A stretch of 64,000 bases of DNA from an uncultured Paracoccaceae bacterium (GTDB taxonomy: Bacteria > Pseudomonadota > Alphaproteobacteria > Rhodobacterales > Rhodobacteraceae), in contig CATOSU010000001.1 in assembly GCA_951812615.1 (NCBI GenBank), positions 248,001-312,000 of the forward strand, given 5' to 3'. Both the position numbers and the translations under genes were made by a program. The notes below the pieces were generated by a model, which did not search any database, was not told the DNA's origin, and saw nothing but the letters and a program-made list of their open reading frames with translations. This document shows positions 53,689 to 62,268 of this stretch, in pieces (positions within the stretch are counted from its first letter, which is position 1; each line of letters starts with the position of its first letter).

Positions 53689-54075
53689 CGCCGGCCTCCG
53701 GTCGCCCCAAGGGAAGTCTATCGCAGCGCCCGGACGGATCAAGCACGGCCTTCATTGCCGGGATGGGCGGGTCAGGGCACGACGCGGGACGCGATATCGG
53801 CTTAAGGACCTGAATGGGTTTCGCGGACTCCGTCTGTTGAAAGAAATGCAAAGCGGCAGCTTTCTCCAGCCTTGTAATCCGGGACAGTCGCGACGTCTTC
53901 GAAGACTATGGCAGAAAGACCGGCCCGGTTGCCCGGATCGACCCGCCCTGACATGCTCTCCAGCGTCTCAAGCCCTTTGAGCCGCAGCATCACCGGGTTC
54001 CCGGCCATCACTTAGCGGTGACAGAATGCGACCGCGTTGCGCTCGTTTCTTCCCGTCGCCGGACGACAGGAAAAC
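53689..54075. other. 387-base gap between the exported-protein gene and trpB
   Basis: No recognised gene family. The region holds a possible 68-codon gene on the minus strand (53802-54008) and the upstream region of the exported-protein gene. I see no strong terminator after the trpB stop, and no tRNA or repeat. Confidence 0.5.
53802..54008 (-). CDS. Possible small hypothetical protein
   Basis: A 68-codon frame starting at ATG 54008 (a GTG lies just before it). It begins 67 bases after the trpB stop on the same strand. Third-position GC is high in the first half, as in real genes here, but falls in the second half. There is no good ribosome-binding site and no recognisable family. It may be a remnant or chance frame. 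Confidence 0.3.
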   Translation of the reverse strand: MAGNPVMLRLKGLETLESMSGRVDPGNRAGLSAIVFEDVATVPDYKAGESCRFAFLSTDGVRETHSGP

Positions 54076-55308
54076 TCAGTCCGCCTCGGCCATCTCGAAA
54101 CCCAAATGCCGGGCGACGGTGAAGATATCCTTGTCGCCGCGTCCGCACATGTTCATGCAGATCAGGTGATCGGCGGGCAGTTTCGGCGCGATTTTCATCA
54201 CGTGGGCCAACGCGTGGCTCGGCTCCAGCGCCGGAATGATCCCTTCTTGCAGACAACAGAGCTGGAAGGCTTCCAAAGCCTCCTTGTCGGTGATCGAGAC
54301 ATACTGCGCCCGCCCGGATTCGTGCAGCCAGCTGTGCTCGGGCCCGATCCCCGGATAATCCAGACCGGCCGAAATCGAGAACCCTTCGAGGATCTGGCCG
54401 TCATCATCCTGCAAAAGATACGTGCGGTTGCCGTGCAATACGCCCGGACGCCCACCGGTCAGTGACGCGCAATGCTCCATGCGGTCGTCCACGCCCTTGC
54501 CCCCGGCTTCGACGCCGATGATCTCGACCGACTTGTCGTCAAGGAAGGGGTAGAACAGCCCCATCGCGTTCGAACCCCCACCAATGGCGGCGATGATCGT
54601 GTCGGGCAAACGGCCTTCGGCAGCCTGCATCTGTTCCTTGGCTTCCTTGCCGATGATCGACTGGAAGTCGCGAACCATGGCCGGATAGGGATGCGGCCCG
54701 GCCACGGTGCCGATGCAATAGAACGTGTCACGGACATTCGTGACCCAGTCGCGCAGCGCGTCGTTCATTGCGTCTTTCAACGTGCCGCGACCCGAGGTAA
54801 CCGGGATCACTTCGGCACCCAGAAGCCGCATCCGGAATACGTTGGGCTTCTGACGTTCCACGTCGTGCGCGCCCATATAGACAACGCATTTCAGCCCGAA
54901 CTTGGCACAGACGGTGGCGGTAGCGACACCGTGCTGACCCGCGCCGGTTTCGGCGATGATCCGGGTCTTGCCCATGCGCCGGGCGAGGATGATCTGACCC
55001 AGCACATTGTTGATCTTGTGCGCGCCGGTATGGTTCAGTTCATCGCGCTTGAGGTAAATCTTGGCGCCGCCCAGATGGTCAGTCAGACGTTCCGCATGAT
55101 ACAGCGGGCTTGGCCGGCCGACATAATGCGTCCAGAGATCGTTCATCTGGTCCCAGAAGCTCTGATCGGTCTTTGCCTTTTCGTACTCGGTTTCCAGATC
55201 GAGGATCAGAGGCATGAGCGTTTCACTGACGAAACGTCCGCCGAACTTGCCAAAGCGGCCCTGTTCGTCCGGGCCGGTCATGAAGGAATTGATCAGATCA
55301 TCAGGCAT
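54076..55308 (-). CDS. trpB: Tryptophan synthase beta chain
   Basis: A 410-residue PLP enzyme that joins indole and serine to make tryptophan. The PLP lysine is in [12 protein letters not shown] (about residues 89-100), and the phosphate loop is [10 protein letters not shown]. The opening [19 protein letters not shown] and the [10 protein letters not shown] motif are invariant in TrpB. It lies downstream of trpF but with a cytochrome c' gene between them. TrpA is encoded 12.4 kb away on the other strand. Confidence 0.97.
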   Translation of the reverse strand: MPDDLINSFMTGPDEQGRFGKFGGRFVSETLMPLILDLETEYEKAKTDQSFWDQMNDLWTHYVGRPSPLYHAERLTDHLGGAKIYLKRDELNHTGAHKINNVLGQIILARRMGKTRIIAETGAGQHGVATATVCAKFGLKCVVYMGAHDVERQKPNVFRMRLLGAEVIPVTSGRGTLKDAMNDALRDWVTNVRDTFYCIGTVAGPHPYPAMVRDFQSIIGKEAKEQMQAAEGRLPDTIIAAIGGGSNAMGLFYPFLDDKSVEIIGVEAGGKGVDDRMEHCASLTGGRPGVLHGNRTYLLQDDDGQILEGFSISAGLDYPGIGPEHSWLHESGRAQYVSITDKEALEAFQLCCLQEGIIPALEPSHALAHVMKIAPKLPADHLICMNMCGRGDKDIFTVARHLGFEMAEAD

Positions 55309-55462
55309 CTTGCGTCTCCGAACTTGGGTGAACCGTTCCTAGTTCGCGCAGGTTGGGAGAACAAGCCGTTTCGGGACGCGATACCAACGCGGGCTGCACC
55401 AGCCCCCGTTGAGAAACGTTAGTTCCGGATCCGGATAAGAGCGCGGAAACCGAAATTGCCAG

Positions 55463-55906
55463 CTATTTTCGATACTGTTGGTGGCAGGACTTGCAGGCTG
55501 CACCGATCCGGTTCAGTGCCCCGCTAAGATCCGCGGGCGACCGCACAGTCGACCCGGCAGCCGTTTTCTGCAACGCCGCCGCACGGGCAGTGAAATCCGG
55601 ATAGTTGCTCCAGATCTCCGTGCGCGCATCTGATCCCGCCTCGGTTTCGAAGGCCTTGAACAATGCGGGAATGCGCCCGGCCTCGGCGGCGATTTCATCA
55701 ATGGCTCTTTGCGCCGTGGCAGCATCAAACGCCTGTTGCCCCTTGGCCATTCGCCCCAGAACCTTTGTATCGTCGGCCATGTCCTTCATTGCAAAGATGC
55801 GCTTTTGCACGGGCAGCTTGTGCACACCCAGCTGGGCCATGGCCACGCCGGCAAACAATGTGCAGGTTAGAGCCGCAACTCCCAGTCTCGCAAATCCACT
55901 CTGCAT
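55463..55906 (-). CDS. Cytochrome c' / c-556 family protein
   Basis: A 147-residue exported c-type cytochrome. The signal peptide ends in AGVAMA (about residue 24). A four-helix-bundle sequence follows, and the heme site CKSCHQQYRK is at the extreme C-terminus, as in cytochromes c' and c-556. Cytochromes c' bind NO; c-556 types transfer electrons. The start at 55906 lies 20 bases after the trpF stop, so it is probably cotranscribed with trpF despite having no known role in tryptophan synthesis. Confidence 0.9.
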   Translation of the reverse strand: MQSGFARLGVAALTCTLFAGVAMAQLGVHKLPVQKRIFAMKDMADDTKVLGRMAKGQQAFDAATAQRAIDEIAAEAGRIPALFKAFETEAGSDARTEIWSNYPDFTARAAALQKTAAGSTVRSPADLSGALNRIGAACKSCHQQYRK

Positions 55907-55926
55907 CGGCCACTCCTCTTGAGGCG

Positions 55927-56580
55927 TCAGCCGTCGGCAGCACCCGCCGCCGCCAGAAACGCATGTATCTTTGCCGCATCCTTCTGGCCCGGCGCAGCTT
56001 CGACACCCGTGGACACGTCGACCTGCCGCGCGCCCGTCAGGTGCGCCGCCTCGGCAACGTTTTCAGGCGTCAGCCCCCCGGCCAGCATCCAGGGCACCGG
56101 CCAACGGCGCCCGGCAATCAGCCGCCAGTCGAAGGTCAGTCCGTTCCCGCCAGGAAGTTCGGAATTCCGTGGTGGCTTGGCGTCCACCAGCAATTGATCC
56201 GCCACTTTCGCATAGTCCAGCAAGGGCGGCAGATCGCTTTCATCGGCCACGCCAACCGCCTTCATAACCGGAAGGCCGAACCGTTCCCTGATTTCCGACA
56301 CACGCCCGGGGCTCTCTGTTCCGTGCAGTTGTAGCATATCGATCGGAACCGTCGCCAAAAGCGAGTCAATAAACCCATCGTCTGCATTCACCAGCAGAGC
56401 GACTTTGCACAGCCCGGCCGGGACCAGTGCGGTCAGCTCCGCCGCGCGGTCAAACGTCAGGTTCCGGGGCGATTTGGTAAAGAATACAAACCCCAGATAT
56501 CGCGCACCGGCGGCCACAGCGGCCTTGACCGCCGCGGCATCGGTCATGCCACAGATCTTGACCTGAACCCCGGTAGACAT
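55927..56580 (-). CDS. trpF: Phosphoribosylanthranilate isomerase
   Basis: A 217-residue TIM-barrel enzyme of tryptophan synthesis (third step of the pathway after chorismate). The catalytic cysteine is in VKICGMTD (about residues 7-14); [12 protein letters not shown] and the late AGGLTPENV and VDVSTGVE segments form the phosphate site. It begins six bases after lapA and is part of the chain rpsA-ihfB-lapA-trpF common in Rhodobacteraceae. Confidence 0.96.
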   Translation of the reverse strand: MSTGVQVKICGMTDAAAVKAAVAAGARYLGFVFFTKSPRNLTFDRAAELTALVPAGLCKVALLVNADDGFIDSLLATVPIDMLQLHGTESPGRVSEIRERFGLPVMKAVGVADESDLPPLLDYAKVADQLLVDAKPPRNSELPGGNGLTFDWRLIAGRRWPVPWMLAGGLTPENVAEAAHLTGARQVDVSTGVEAAPGQKDAAKIHAFLAAAGAADG

Positions 56581-56586
56581 TGCGGA

Positions 56587-56937
56587 TCAGCCGGCCTCTT
56601 CGAGGATGGCAAGGACTTCGTCTTTGTCCTTGTGTTTTTCCTGCCTGAGCTTGTTCACTTCGCGCGACAGCCGCCTGACCTCACGCGAACGATCGGTTGC
56701 GGCACGACGGTGTTTATACTCGCGCAGCCATTCCCAGAGGAACCCGATGATCAGGCCACCGGCAATACCACCGAGGCCCACCGCAAACAGAGGCAGCGTC
56801 AGCGTCGGATTGAATCCGATCAACTCGGCCAGCCCTTCGGGCCACAGCCTGACCTGAACGGCATCGCGATTGGCAAGCGAAACAGAGACGAGGATAACCC
56901 CGAGCACACCCCAAAAGGCGTAGCGGATATAGCGCAT
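56587..56937 (-). CDS. lapA: LapA-domain membrane protein (DUF1049)
   Basis: A 116-residue protein with two membrane helices (about residues 5-22 and 42-65), the second glycine-rich (LPLFAVGLGGIAGGLIIGFL), and a basic, charged cytoplasmic tail probably forming a coiled coil. This is the LapA layout; LapA takes part in lipopolysaccharide assembly control in Escherichia coli. It sits three bases after ihfB. In this location the protein is usual for Rhodobacteraceae. Confidence 0.88.
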   Translation of the reverse strand: MRYIRYAFWGVLGVILVSVSLANRDAVQVRLWPEGLAELIGFNPTLTLPLFAVGLGGIAGGLIIGFLWEWLREYKHRRAATDRSREVRRLSREVNKLRQEKHKDKDEVLAILEEAG

Positions 56938-56940
56938 GAA

Positions 56941-57225
56941 CTACTCTTTCCCGTTTAACCGGTCGCGCAGCAGCTTCCCTGTCTTGAAAAACGGAACGTG
57001 CTTTTCCTCGACATGCACGGATTCGCCGGTACGCGGATTACGGCCCACTCTCGCATCCCGCTTCTTGACCGAAAACGCGCCGAAACCGCGCAGTTCCACC
57101 CGGTCGCCGCGCGCCATGGCATCCGTAACTTCTTCGAAGACGGTATTCACAATCCGCTCCACGTCACGCTGGTAGAGATGTGGATTCTCGTCGGCGATTT
57201 TCTGAATCAGTTCCGAGCGGATCAT
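56941..57225 (-). CDS. ihfB: Integration host factor, beta subunit
   Basis: A 94-residue HU/IHF-family DNA-bending protein. Diagnostic features are [31 protein letters not shown] with the DNA-intercalating proline, and [15 protein letters not shown]. The start at 57225 has GGGGAGGG upstream; the open frame extends 32 codons further. It forms a heterodimer with IhfA, which is not in the window. Downstream of rpsA it likely also has its own promoter (see 57226-57579). Confidence 0.97.
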   Translation of the reverse strand: MIRSELIQKIADENPHLYQRDVERIVNTVFEEVTDAMARGDRVELRGFGAFSVKKRDARVGRNPRTGESVHVEEKHVPFFKTGKLLRDRLNGKE

Positions 57226-57579
57226 GTTGGCCCTCCCCAAGGCGGCGGTTTGAACAAGTTTTTTTGTTTGAGCAACTATAAGTACAAACGACAAAATCGG
57301 AAACGGGAACCGTTCAAACACCTGAAAAAAGCTGAAAAGTCGTCGTTGAATCCGTCAGTTGACAGGAATTGTGAAGTTAATGTGCCGGAAATGTGGGGAA
57401 ATCGCCTGATTTTGCCCGAACCGCTGAAGCTGTTGATTCGGTGGGAAAACGCCGGCAAGCGGTGATCCGGGCGGCGCGCGCCGGGCGCGGCGCAGACCCG
57501 GTTCATGAACCCACGAAAAACCCCCGCGGGCAAAGCTCCGCGGGGGTTTTCATTTTTTCAGATCCGGTAAGCGAATTGC
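57226..57579. other. 354-base gap between rpsA and ihfB
   Basis: It holds the rpsA terminator (57516-57550) and, on the minus strand, a TATAGT hexamer at 57275-57280 that may be the ihfB -10 element; a -35 about 16 bases further is poor. A T-rich stretch (57259-57268) lies in the ihfB leader. No protein or RNA gene is seen between 57300 and 57510. Confidence 0.5.
57516..57550 (-). terminator. Intrinsic terminator of rpsA
   Basis: CCGCGGGGG and CCCCCGCGG arms extended by A/T pairs give a 13-base-pair stem (57517-57529 with 57538-57550) and an eight-base loop. On the minus strand it is followed by a T-run, 30 bases after the rpsA stop. It could also work on the plus strand, where the T-rich stretch 57547-57558 follows. 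Confidence 0.92.
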
Positions 57580-59259
57580 TTACTCGTCGCCGCCTTTCAG
57601 CGCTGCGCCGAGAATGTCGCCCAGCGACGCGCCGGAATCGGACGACCCGTACTGTTCCACGGCTTCTTTCTCTTCGGCGATCTCGCGGGCCTTGATCGAC
57701 AGGCCAAGACGGCGGGTCTTGCTGTCGATATTGGTGACACGCACGTCGACCTTGTTGCCGACCGAGAACCGTTCAGGACGCTGTTCAGAGCGGTCACGCG
57801 ACAAATCGGAGCGGCGGATGAAGGATTTCATGCCTTCGTATTCCACTTCGATGCCGCCGTCTTCGATCGAGGTGACCTCGACGGTGACGATCGAACCACG
57901 CTTCACGCCGCCGGTTGCTTCGGCGAACTTGTCGCCGCCCAGCGCCTTGATCGAGAGCGAGATACGCTCTTTCTCGACATCGACCTCGGACACAACCGCG
58001 TTGACCATGTCGCCCTTGCGGAAGTTCTGAATGGCGTCTTCGCCACGTTCGTCCCACGAAATGTCCGACAGGTGGACCATTCCGTCGATGTCGCCGTCGA
58101 GACCAATGAACAGACCGAATTCGGTGATGTTCTTGACTTCGCCTTCGACCTCGGTGCCCGACGGATGGGTTTCTGCGAACACTTCCCACGGGTTGCGCAT
58201 GGTCTGTTTGAGACCCAGCGACACGCGACGCTTGACGCCGTCGATCTCCAGAACCATGACGTCCACTTCCTGCGAGGTGGAAACGATCTTGCCGGGATGG
58301 ACGTTCTTCTTGGTCCACGACATTTCGGACACGTGAACCAGACCTTCGACGCCCGGTTCCAGCTCAACAAACGCACCGTAGTCGGTGATGTTGGTGACGC
58401 GGCCCTTGTGAACGGAACTCAGCGGGTACTTGGCGCCAACCAGATCCCACGGGTCTTCCATCAGCTGCTTCATGCCGAGGCTGATGCGGTGGGTTTCCTT
58501 GTTGATCTTGATGACCTGAACCTTGACGGTCTCGCCGATCGACAGGATTTCCGACGGGTGGTTGACCCGGCGCCATGCCATGTCGGTCACGTGCAGCAGG
58601 CCGTCGACACCGCCGAGATCTACGAAGGCGCCGTATTCGGTGATGTTCTTGACCACGCCGTCCACGGCCTGACCTTCTTCCAGGTTGCCGATAACCTCGG
58701 CGCGCTGTTCGGCGCGGCTTTCTTCCAGGATGGCGCGGCGGGATACAACAATGTTGCCCCGGCGACGGTCCATTTTCAGGATCTGGAACGGCTGTTTGAG
58801 GCCCATCAGCGGGCCGGCGTCGCGCACGGGGCGCACGTCAACCTGCGAGCCGGGCAGGAAGGCCACGGCACCGCCGAGATCGACGGTGAAGCCACCCTTG
58901 ACGCGGCCGAAGATGGCGCCTTCGACGCGCTGGTCGTCGGCATATGCTTTTTCCAGACGGTCCCAGGCTTCCTCGCGACGGGCCATTTCGCGGCTGATAA
59001 CCGCTTCGCCCCGTGCGTTTTCGGCGGCGCGCAGGTAAACCTCTACCTCGTCGCCGACGTCAACCTTGGGCGCTTCGCCCGGTTCTGCGAATTCCTTGAG
59101 CTCGACCCGGCCTTCCATTTTGTAGCCGACGTCGATGATGGCTTGTCCCGCTTCGATTGCGATGACCTTGCCTTTGACAACAGACCCTTCCTGGGGCGTG
59201 TCCATTTCGAAGCTTTCGTTCAGGAGGGCTTCGAATTCCTCCATCGATGCTGATGCCAT
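57580..59259 (-). CDS. rpsA: 30S ribosomal protein S1
   Basis: A 559-residue S1 with six OB-fold S1 domains. Repeated motifs include NITEYGAFVDLGGVDGLLHV, NITDYGAFVELEPGVEGLVH and NITEFGLFIGLDGDIDGMVH. It helps mRNA binding to the 30S subunit. The start at 59259 (MASASMEEFEALL) is the family's; the open frame extends 119 codons upstream by chance. AAAGGAA lies about 11 bases before it. A promoter is likely at 59417-59444. Normally cmk lies directly upstream; here a sulfatase gene and an exported-protein gene intervene. Confidence 0.98.
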   Translation of the reverse strand: MASASMEEFEALLNESFEMDTPQEGSVVKGKVIAIEAGQAIIDVGYKMEGRVELKEFAEPGEAPKVDVGDEVEVYLRAAENARGEAVISREMARREEAWDRLEKAYADDQRVEGAIFGRVKGGFTVDLGGAVAFLPGSQVDVRPVRDAGPLMGLKQPFQILKMDRRRGNIVVSRRAILEESRAEQRAEVIGNLEEGQAVDGVVKNITEYGAFVDLGGVDGLLHVTDMAWRRVNHPSEILSIGETVKVQVIKINKETHRISLGMKQLMEDPWDLVGAKYPLSSVHKGRVTNITDYGAFVELEPGVEGLVHVSEMSWTKKNVHPGKIVSTSQEVDVMVLEIDGVKRRVSLGLKQTMRNPWEVFAETHPSGTEVEGEVKNITEFGLFIGLDGDIDGMVHLSDISWDERGEDAIQNFRKGDMVNAVVSEVDVEKERISLSIKALGGDKFAEATGGVKRGSIVTVEVTSIEDGGIEVEYEGMKSFIRRSDLSRDRSEQRPERFSVGNKVDVRVTNIDSKTRRLGLSIKAREIAEEKEAVEQYGSSDSGASLGDILGAALKGGDE

Positions 59260-59416
59260 GTGGCGTTTTGTTCCTTTAATCGGTTTTGCTGGCCGAGCGG
59301 TTGTCTCCGCCGGTCTTAGAGGTTGGTCAGACGATGCACAAAACAAAGAGGGCCGGTGATCCCGACCCTGCTCGATCTCTTTATTCGTGGCTTGTATCGC
59401 CTTGTCGACGGGCGCT

Positions 59417-59444
59417 CTATAACGATTGGGTCCGAATGCTGCAA
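59417..59444 (-). promoter_or_regulatory. Likely rpsA promoter
   Basis: On the minus strand TTGCAG (59444-59439) and TTATAG (59422-59417) are separated by 16 bases, a good sigma-70-type match. Transcription from about 59410 would give rpsA a 150-base leader. An own promoter is required because rpsA is separated from cmk by oppositely oriented DNA. Confidence 0.5.
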
Positions 59445-59530
59445 GGGGAAAGCCGTTTTGAAAGCGGTCTGCAGGAGAACTGCGCCCGGCGTGGAGGATG
59501 GCGGCCCAAACGGGCTGATTGGAGGACATG

Positions 59531-60973
59531 GTGAACGATGAATTGAATTTCCTGGTGATCATTTCCGACGAGCATCGGAAGGACGCGATGGGTTGCGCGG
59601 GGCATCCGGTCGTCAAAACCCCGAACCTCGACGCTCTGGCCGCCCGCGGGACGCAGTTTGAAAATGCCTACACCCCCTCGCCCATGTGCGTTCCCGCCCG
59701 CGCCGCGCTTGCGGCCGGGGATTGGGTTCATAACACGGGTCACTGGGACAGTGCGTCGCCCTATGCCGGAACACCGCAAAGCTGGATGCATCGTCTGCGG
59801 GGCGCCGGGCGCGAGGTTGTTTCAATCGGCAAGCTGCATTTCCGTTCCGGCCAAGATGACAATGGTTTCAGCCGGGAGATCCTGCCGATGCATGTCGTCG
59901 ATGGCATCGGCTGGGCCGTTGGGCTGCTGCGGCAGGATCCGCCGCCGTACAAGAGTGCCGGCGAACTGGCCGCAGATGTCGGCGTCGGTCCCAGCAGCTA
60001 CACCGACTATGACAAGGCAATAACAGACGCTGCCGAAACCTGGCTGTTGGCGCCGGAACGCCGCACCACCCCATGGACCGCGTTTGTCTCTCTGGTCAGC
60101 CCGCATTACCCGCTGACCTGCCCCGAAGAGTGGTCCGGGATGTACGCTCCGGCGGAAATGAAATTGCCTGTCGGGTTTGGCAATGGCCAGCCGGACCACC
60201 CCGAGCTGCGCAACATCGCCGGGTTCTTCAACTATGACACCTATTTCGATGAGACAACGGCGAGAGAAGCAAAGGCGGCCTATTTCGGTCTGACCTCCTT
60301 CATGGACGATTGCGTTGGCCGGGTTCTTCGCGCTCTGGAGCTTGGCAGGCAGTCCGAAAACACCGTGGTGCTCTATGTGTCGGATCACGGCGAGATGCTG
60401 GGCGATCAGGGGCTTTGGACCAAGCAGGTGATGTACGAGGCCAGCGCCGGCATCCCGATGATCCTCGCCGGACCCGGCATACCGGCCGGGCATCGTGTGA
60501 AAACCTGCACCAACCTGGTGGATATCGCGGCAACGGCCAAAGAGGTTTGTGGGCTGTCAGAAACCGATCGGGACAAGCAGTTGCCGGGGGTATCGTTGCG
60601 AATGCTGGCCAATACGGATGACGACCCGGACCGGACCGGGTTCAGCGAGTACCACGATGGGGGCTCAAAAACCGGAACGTTCATGGTGCGCTGGGGGCGT
60701 TGGAAATACGTGTCCTATGTCGGGCAGCCACCGCAGCTTTTTGATCTGAAGGCGGACCCGGACGAACTGACAGACCTGTCCGGCGACCCCGAAACCCGCC
60801 CGGTGCTTGCAGAGGGAGAGCGGCGGTTGCAGGCAATCTGCAACACTGACGAGGTGAACACCCGGGCCTTTGCCGATCAGAAGCGGAAGATCGAGGCGTT
60901 GGGCGGAGAGGCCGCATGCCGGACAGCATTCGTGTTCAACCACACACCTGCACCGGCGGACCCGGCAAGCTGA
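59531..60973 (+). CDS. Sulfatase-family hydrolase (type I, formylglycine-dependent)
   Basis: A 480-residue arylsulfatase-like enzyme. The N-terminal metal site starts IISDEHRKDAMGC. The maturation motif is CVPAR (in SPMCVPARAALAAG, about residue 53), whose cysteine becomes formylglycine in active type I sulfatases. Further metal and substrate residues lie in GKLHF, SPHYPLTCP and YVSDHGEMLGDQGLW. No signal peptide is present, so it is cytoplasmic, like choline-sulfatases and phosphonate monoester hydrolases. The start is GTG at 59531 with GGAGG five bases upstream. It splits cmk from rpsA. Confidence 0.9.
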   Translation: MNDELNFLVIISDEHRKDAMGCAGHPVVKTPNLDALAARGTQFENAYTPSPMCVPARAALAAGDWVHNTGHWDSASPYAGTPQSWMHRLRGAGREVVSIGKLHFRSGQDDNGFSREILPMHVVDGIGWAVGLLRQDPPPYKSAGELAADVGVGPSSYTDYDKAITDAAETWLLAPERRTTPWTAFVSLVSPHYPLTCPEEWSGMYAPAEMKLPVGFGNGQPDHPELRNIAGFFNYDTYFDETTAREAKAAYFGLTSFMDDCVGRVLRALELGRQSENTVVLYVSDHGEMLGDQGLWTKQVMYEASAGIPMILAGPGIPAGHRVKTCTNLVDIAATAKEVCGLSETDRDKQLPGVSLRMLANTDDDPDRTGFSEYHDGGSKTGTFMVRWGRWKYVSYVGQPPQLFDLKADPDELTDLSGDPETRPVLAEGERRLQAICNTDEVNTRAFADQKRKIEALGGEAACRTAFVFNHTPAPADPAS

Positions 60974-60984
60974 GGAGCGTCCGT

Positions 60985-61515
60985 TCAGATATCCTCGCCG
61001 CGCTTCAGCAGATCTTCCAGCAGCTTTTGGTAGATCCCGTTGGAATCTCCGCTTCCGAACACCACGGAACCGCCGGAATAGAGGCTGCCATAGGTCTGGG
61101 CGACACTGATCGTCTGGGCGAGACCGGACAGGAACTGTTCTTTTTCCAGCGGCGACAATGGATGGATGAACACGCCCCACAAACGCCCCTGCGCGACGGC
61201 GTAGCGGGCATCGAGAGCAGAATCGAAATTGGCCTGCATCATGCGCAACAGATCCGCAGGATCCAAACCTTCGGCAGACCGGATCGGCACCATCGCCCGC
61301 ATCCTGTCGGCCGCCGGATCCGTCACCACCATCACCGGGACATCGCTCAGCGTCAGTTCAAAAAAACCTGCGCCCGACACCCGGGCCTCCGGGTCAATGG
61401 CCACAATGATATCGGCCAGACGCTGCAGGGTCATGGGCGGTTCCGCCTCCCGCGACAGGACCGGACCGGTCAATGTCAGTGCCAATACGAGCGCGAGTGC
61501 GCGGTTCGGGATCAT
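60985..61515 (-). CDS. Exported YbjN-like protein of unknown function
   Basis: A 176-residue protein with a signal peptide (residues 1 to about 22, ALALVLALTLTGPVLS). The remainder (LADIIVAIDPEARVSGAGFF, VMVVTDPAADRMRAMVPI, DPADLLRMMQANFDSALDAR) has the alternating pattern of YbjN/CesT-chaperone-like folds. That call is by pattern only. The start at 61515 has GGGAGG upstream. It lies between cmk and the convergent sulfatase, 11 bases from the sulfatase stop. Confidence 0.65.
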   Translation of the reverse strand: MIPNRALALVLALTLTGPVLSREAEPPMTLQRLADIIVAIDPEARVSGAGFFELTLSDVPVMVVTDPAADRMRAMVPIRSAEGLDPADLLRMMQANFDSALDARYAVAQGRLWGVFIHPLSPLEKEQFLSGLAQTISVAQTYGSLYSGGSVVFGSGDSNGIYQKLLEDLLKRGEDI

Positions 61516-61656
61516 CGCTGCTGCCTCCCTGATCAAAAAGTCAGAGTAGGCGCGCGATGCGCAGGCGACAACGCACGGTTCGGTGAAGATGCCAATGGAA
61601 GCGCCCGTGCCGGCAACAATCCTTCGAGGGCAGATCTGCCCGGCGACGGACCGGTC

Positions 61657-62268
61657 TTACGCCCGAAGGGCAGTGTCTACCCGCGCGATGGCGGCCTCAA
61701 CCGCCGCATTGATGCTCAGGCTCGTCGTGTCCAGCACCACCGCATCGTCAGCCGGCTTCAGCGGCGCGTCGGCCCGCTCCATGTCGCGCTGATCCCGGGC
61801 GACGACATCGGCCAGAACCTCCTGTCGCGCAACCTTCATCCCCTTCTCGGTCAGTTCCAGAAACCGGCGATCTGCCCGCACTTCGGCGCTGGCGGTAACA
61901 AACAGCTTTACCTCTGCATCGGGGCAGATCACCGTTCCGATGTCGCGCCCGTCCAGCACGGCACCGCCGGCGCGCCGGGCAAAGGCGCGCTGGAAATCTA
62001 GCAGCGCCGCCCGGACCTCGGGGATCACGGCCACCTTGCTGGCCGCCTGCGCAACATCAGGTGTGCGCAGGTCATCGCGGGTCAGATCTGCCGGATCCAG
62101 CGTTTCCGCCGCCTCCCGGGCCGGCAATCCTTCCAGCGTGCGGGCTCCGACTGCGCGGTAGAGCAAACCGGTGTCGAGATGTGCGAACCCGAAATGCTCG
62201 GCCACAGCCCGGGCGATGGTGCCTTTGCCCGCTGCCGCCGGACCGTCAATCGCAACTGTCAGGCTCAC
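61657..62268 (-). CDS. cmk: Cytidylate kinase
   Basis: A 203-residue CMP kinase making CDP and dCDP. The P-loop is [17 protein letters not shown] (residues 7-23), then [12 protein letters not shown] for CMP binding, and [20 protein letters not shown]. Its start overlaps the aroA stop by four bases (ATGA), as usual in the aroA-cmk pair. Downstream is an exported-protein gene rather than the expected rpsA. Confidence 0.97.
   Translation of the reverse strand: MSLTVAIDGPAAAGKGTIARAVAEHFGFAHLDTGLLYRAVGARTLEGLPAREAAETLDPADLTRDDLRTPDVAQAASKVAVIPEVRAALLDFQRAFARRAGGAVLDGRDIGTVICPDAEVKLFVTASAEVRADRRFLELTEKGMKVARQEVLADVVARDQRDMERADAPLKPADDAVVLDTTSLSINAAVEAAIARVDTALRA

Noticed and set aside
57580-59616. 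A 678-codon version of S1 with a 119-residue N-terminal extension
   Set aside because: The extension is unlike S1, covers the likely promoter, and the usual N-terminus begins at 59259.
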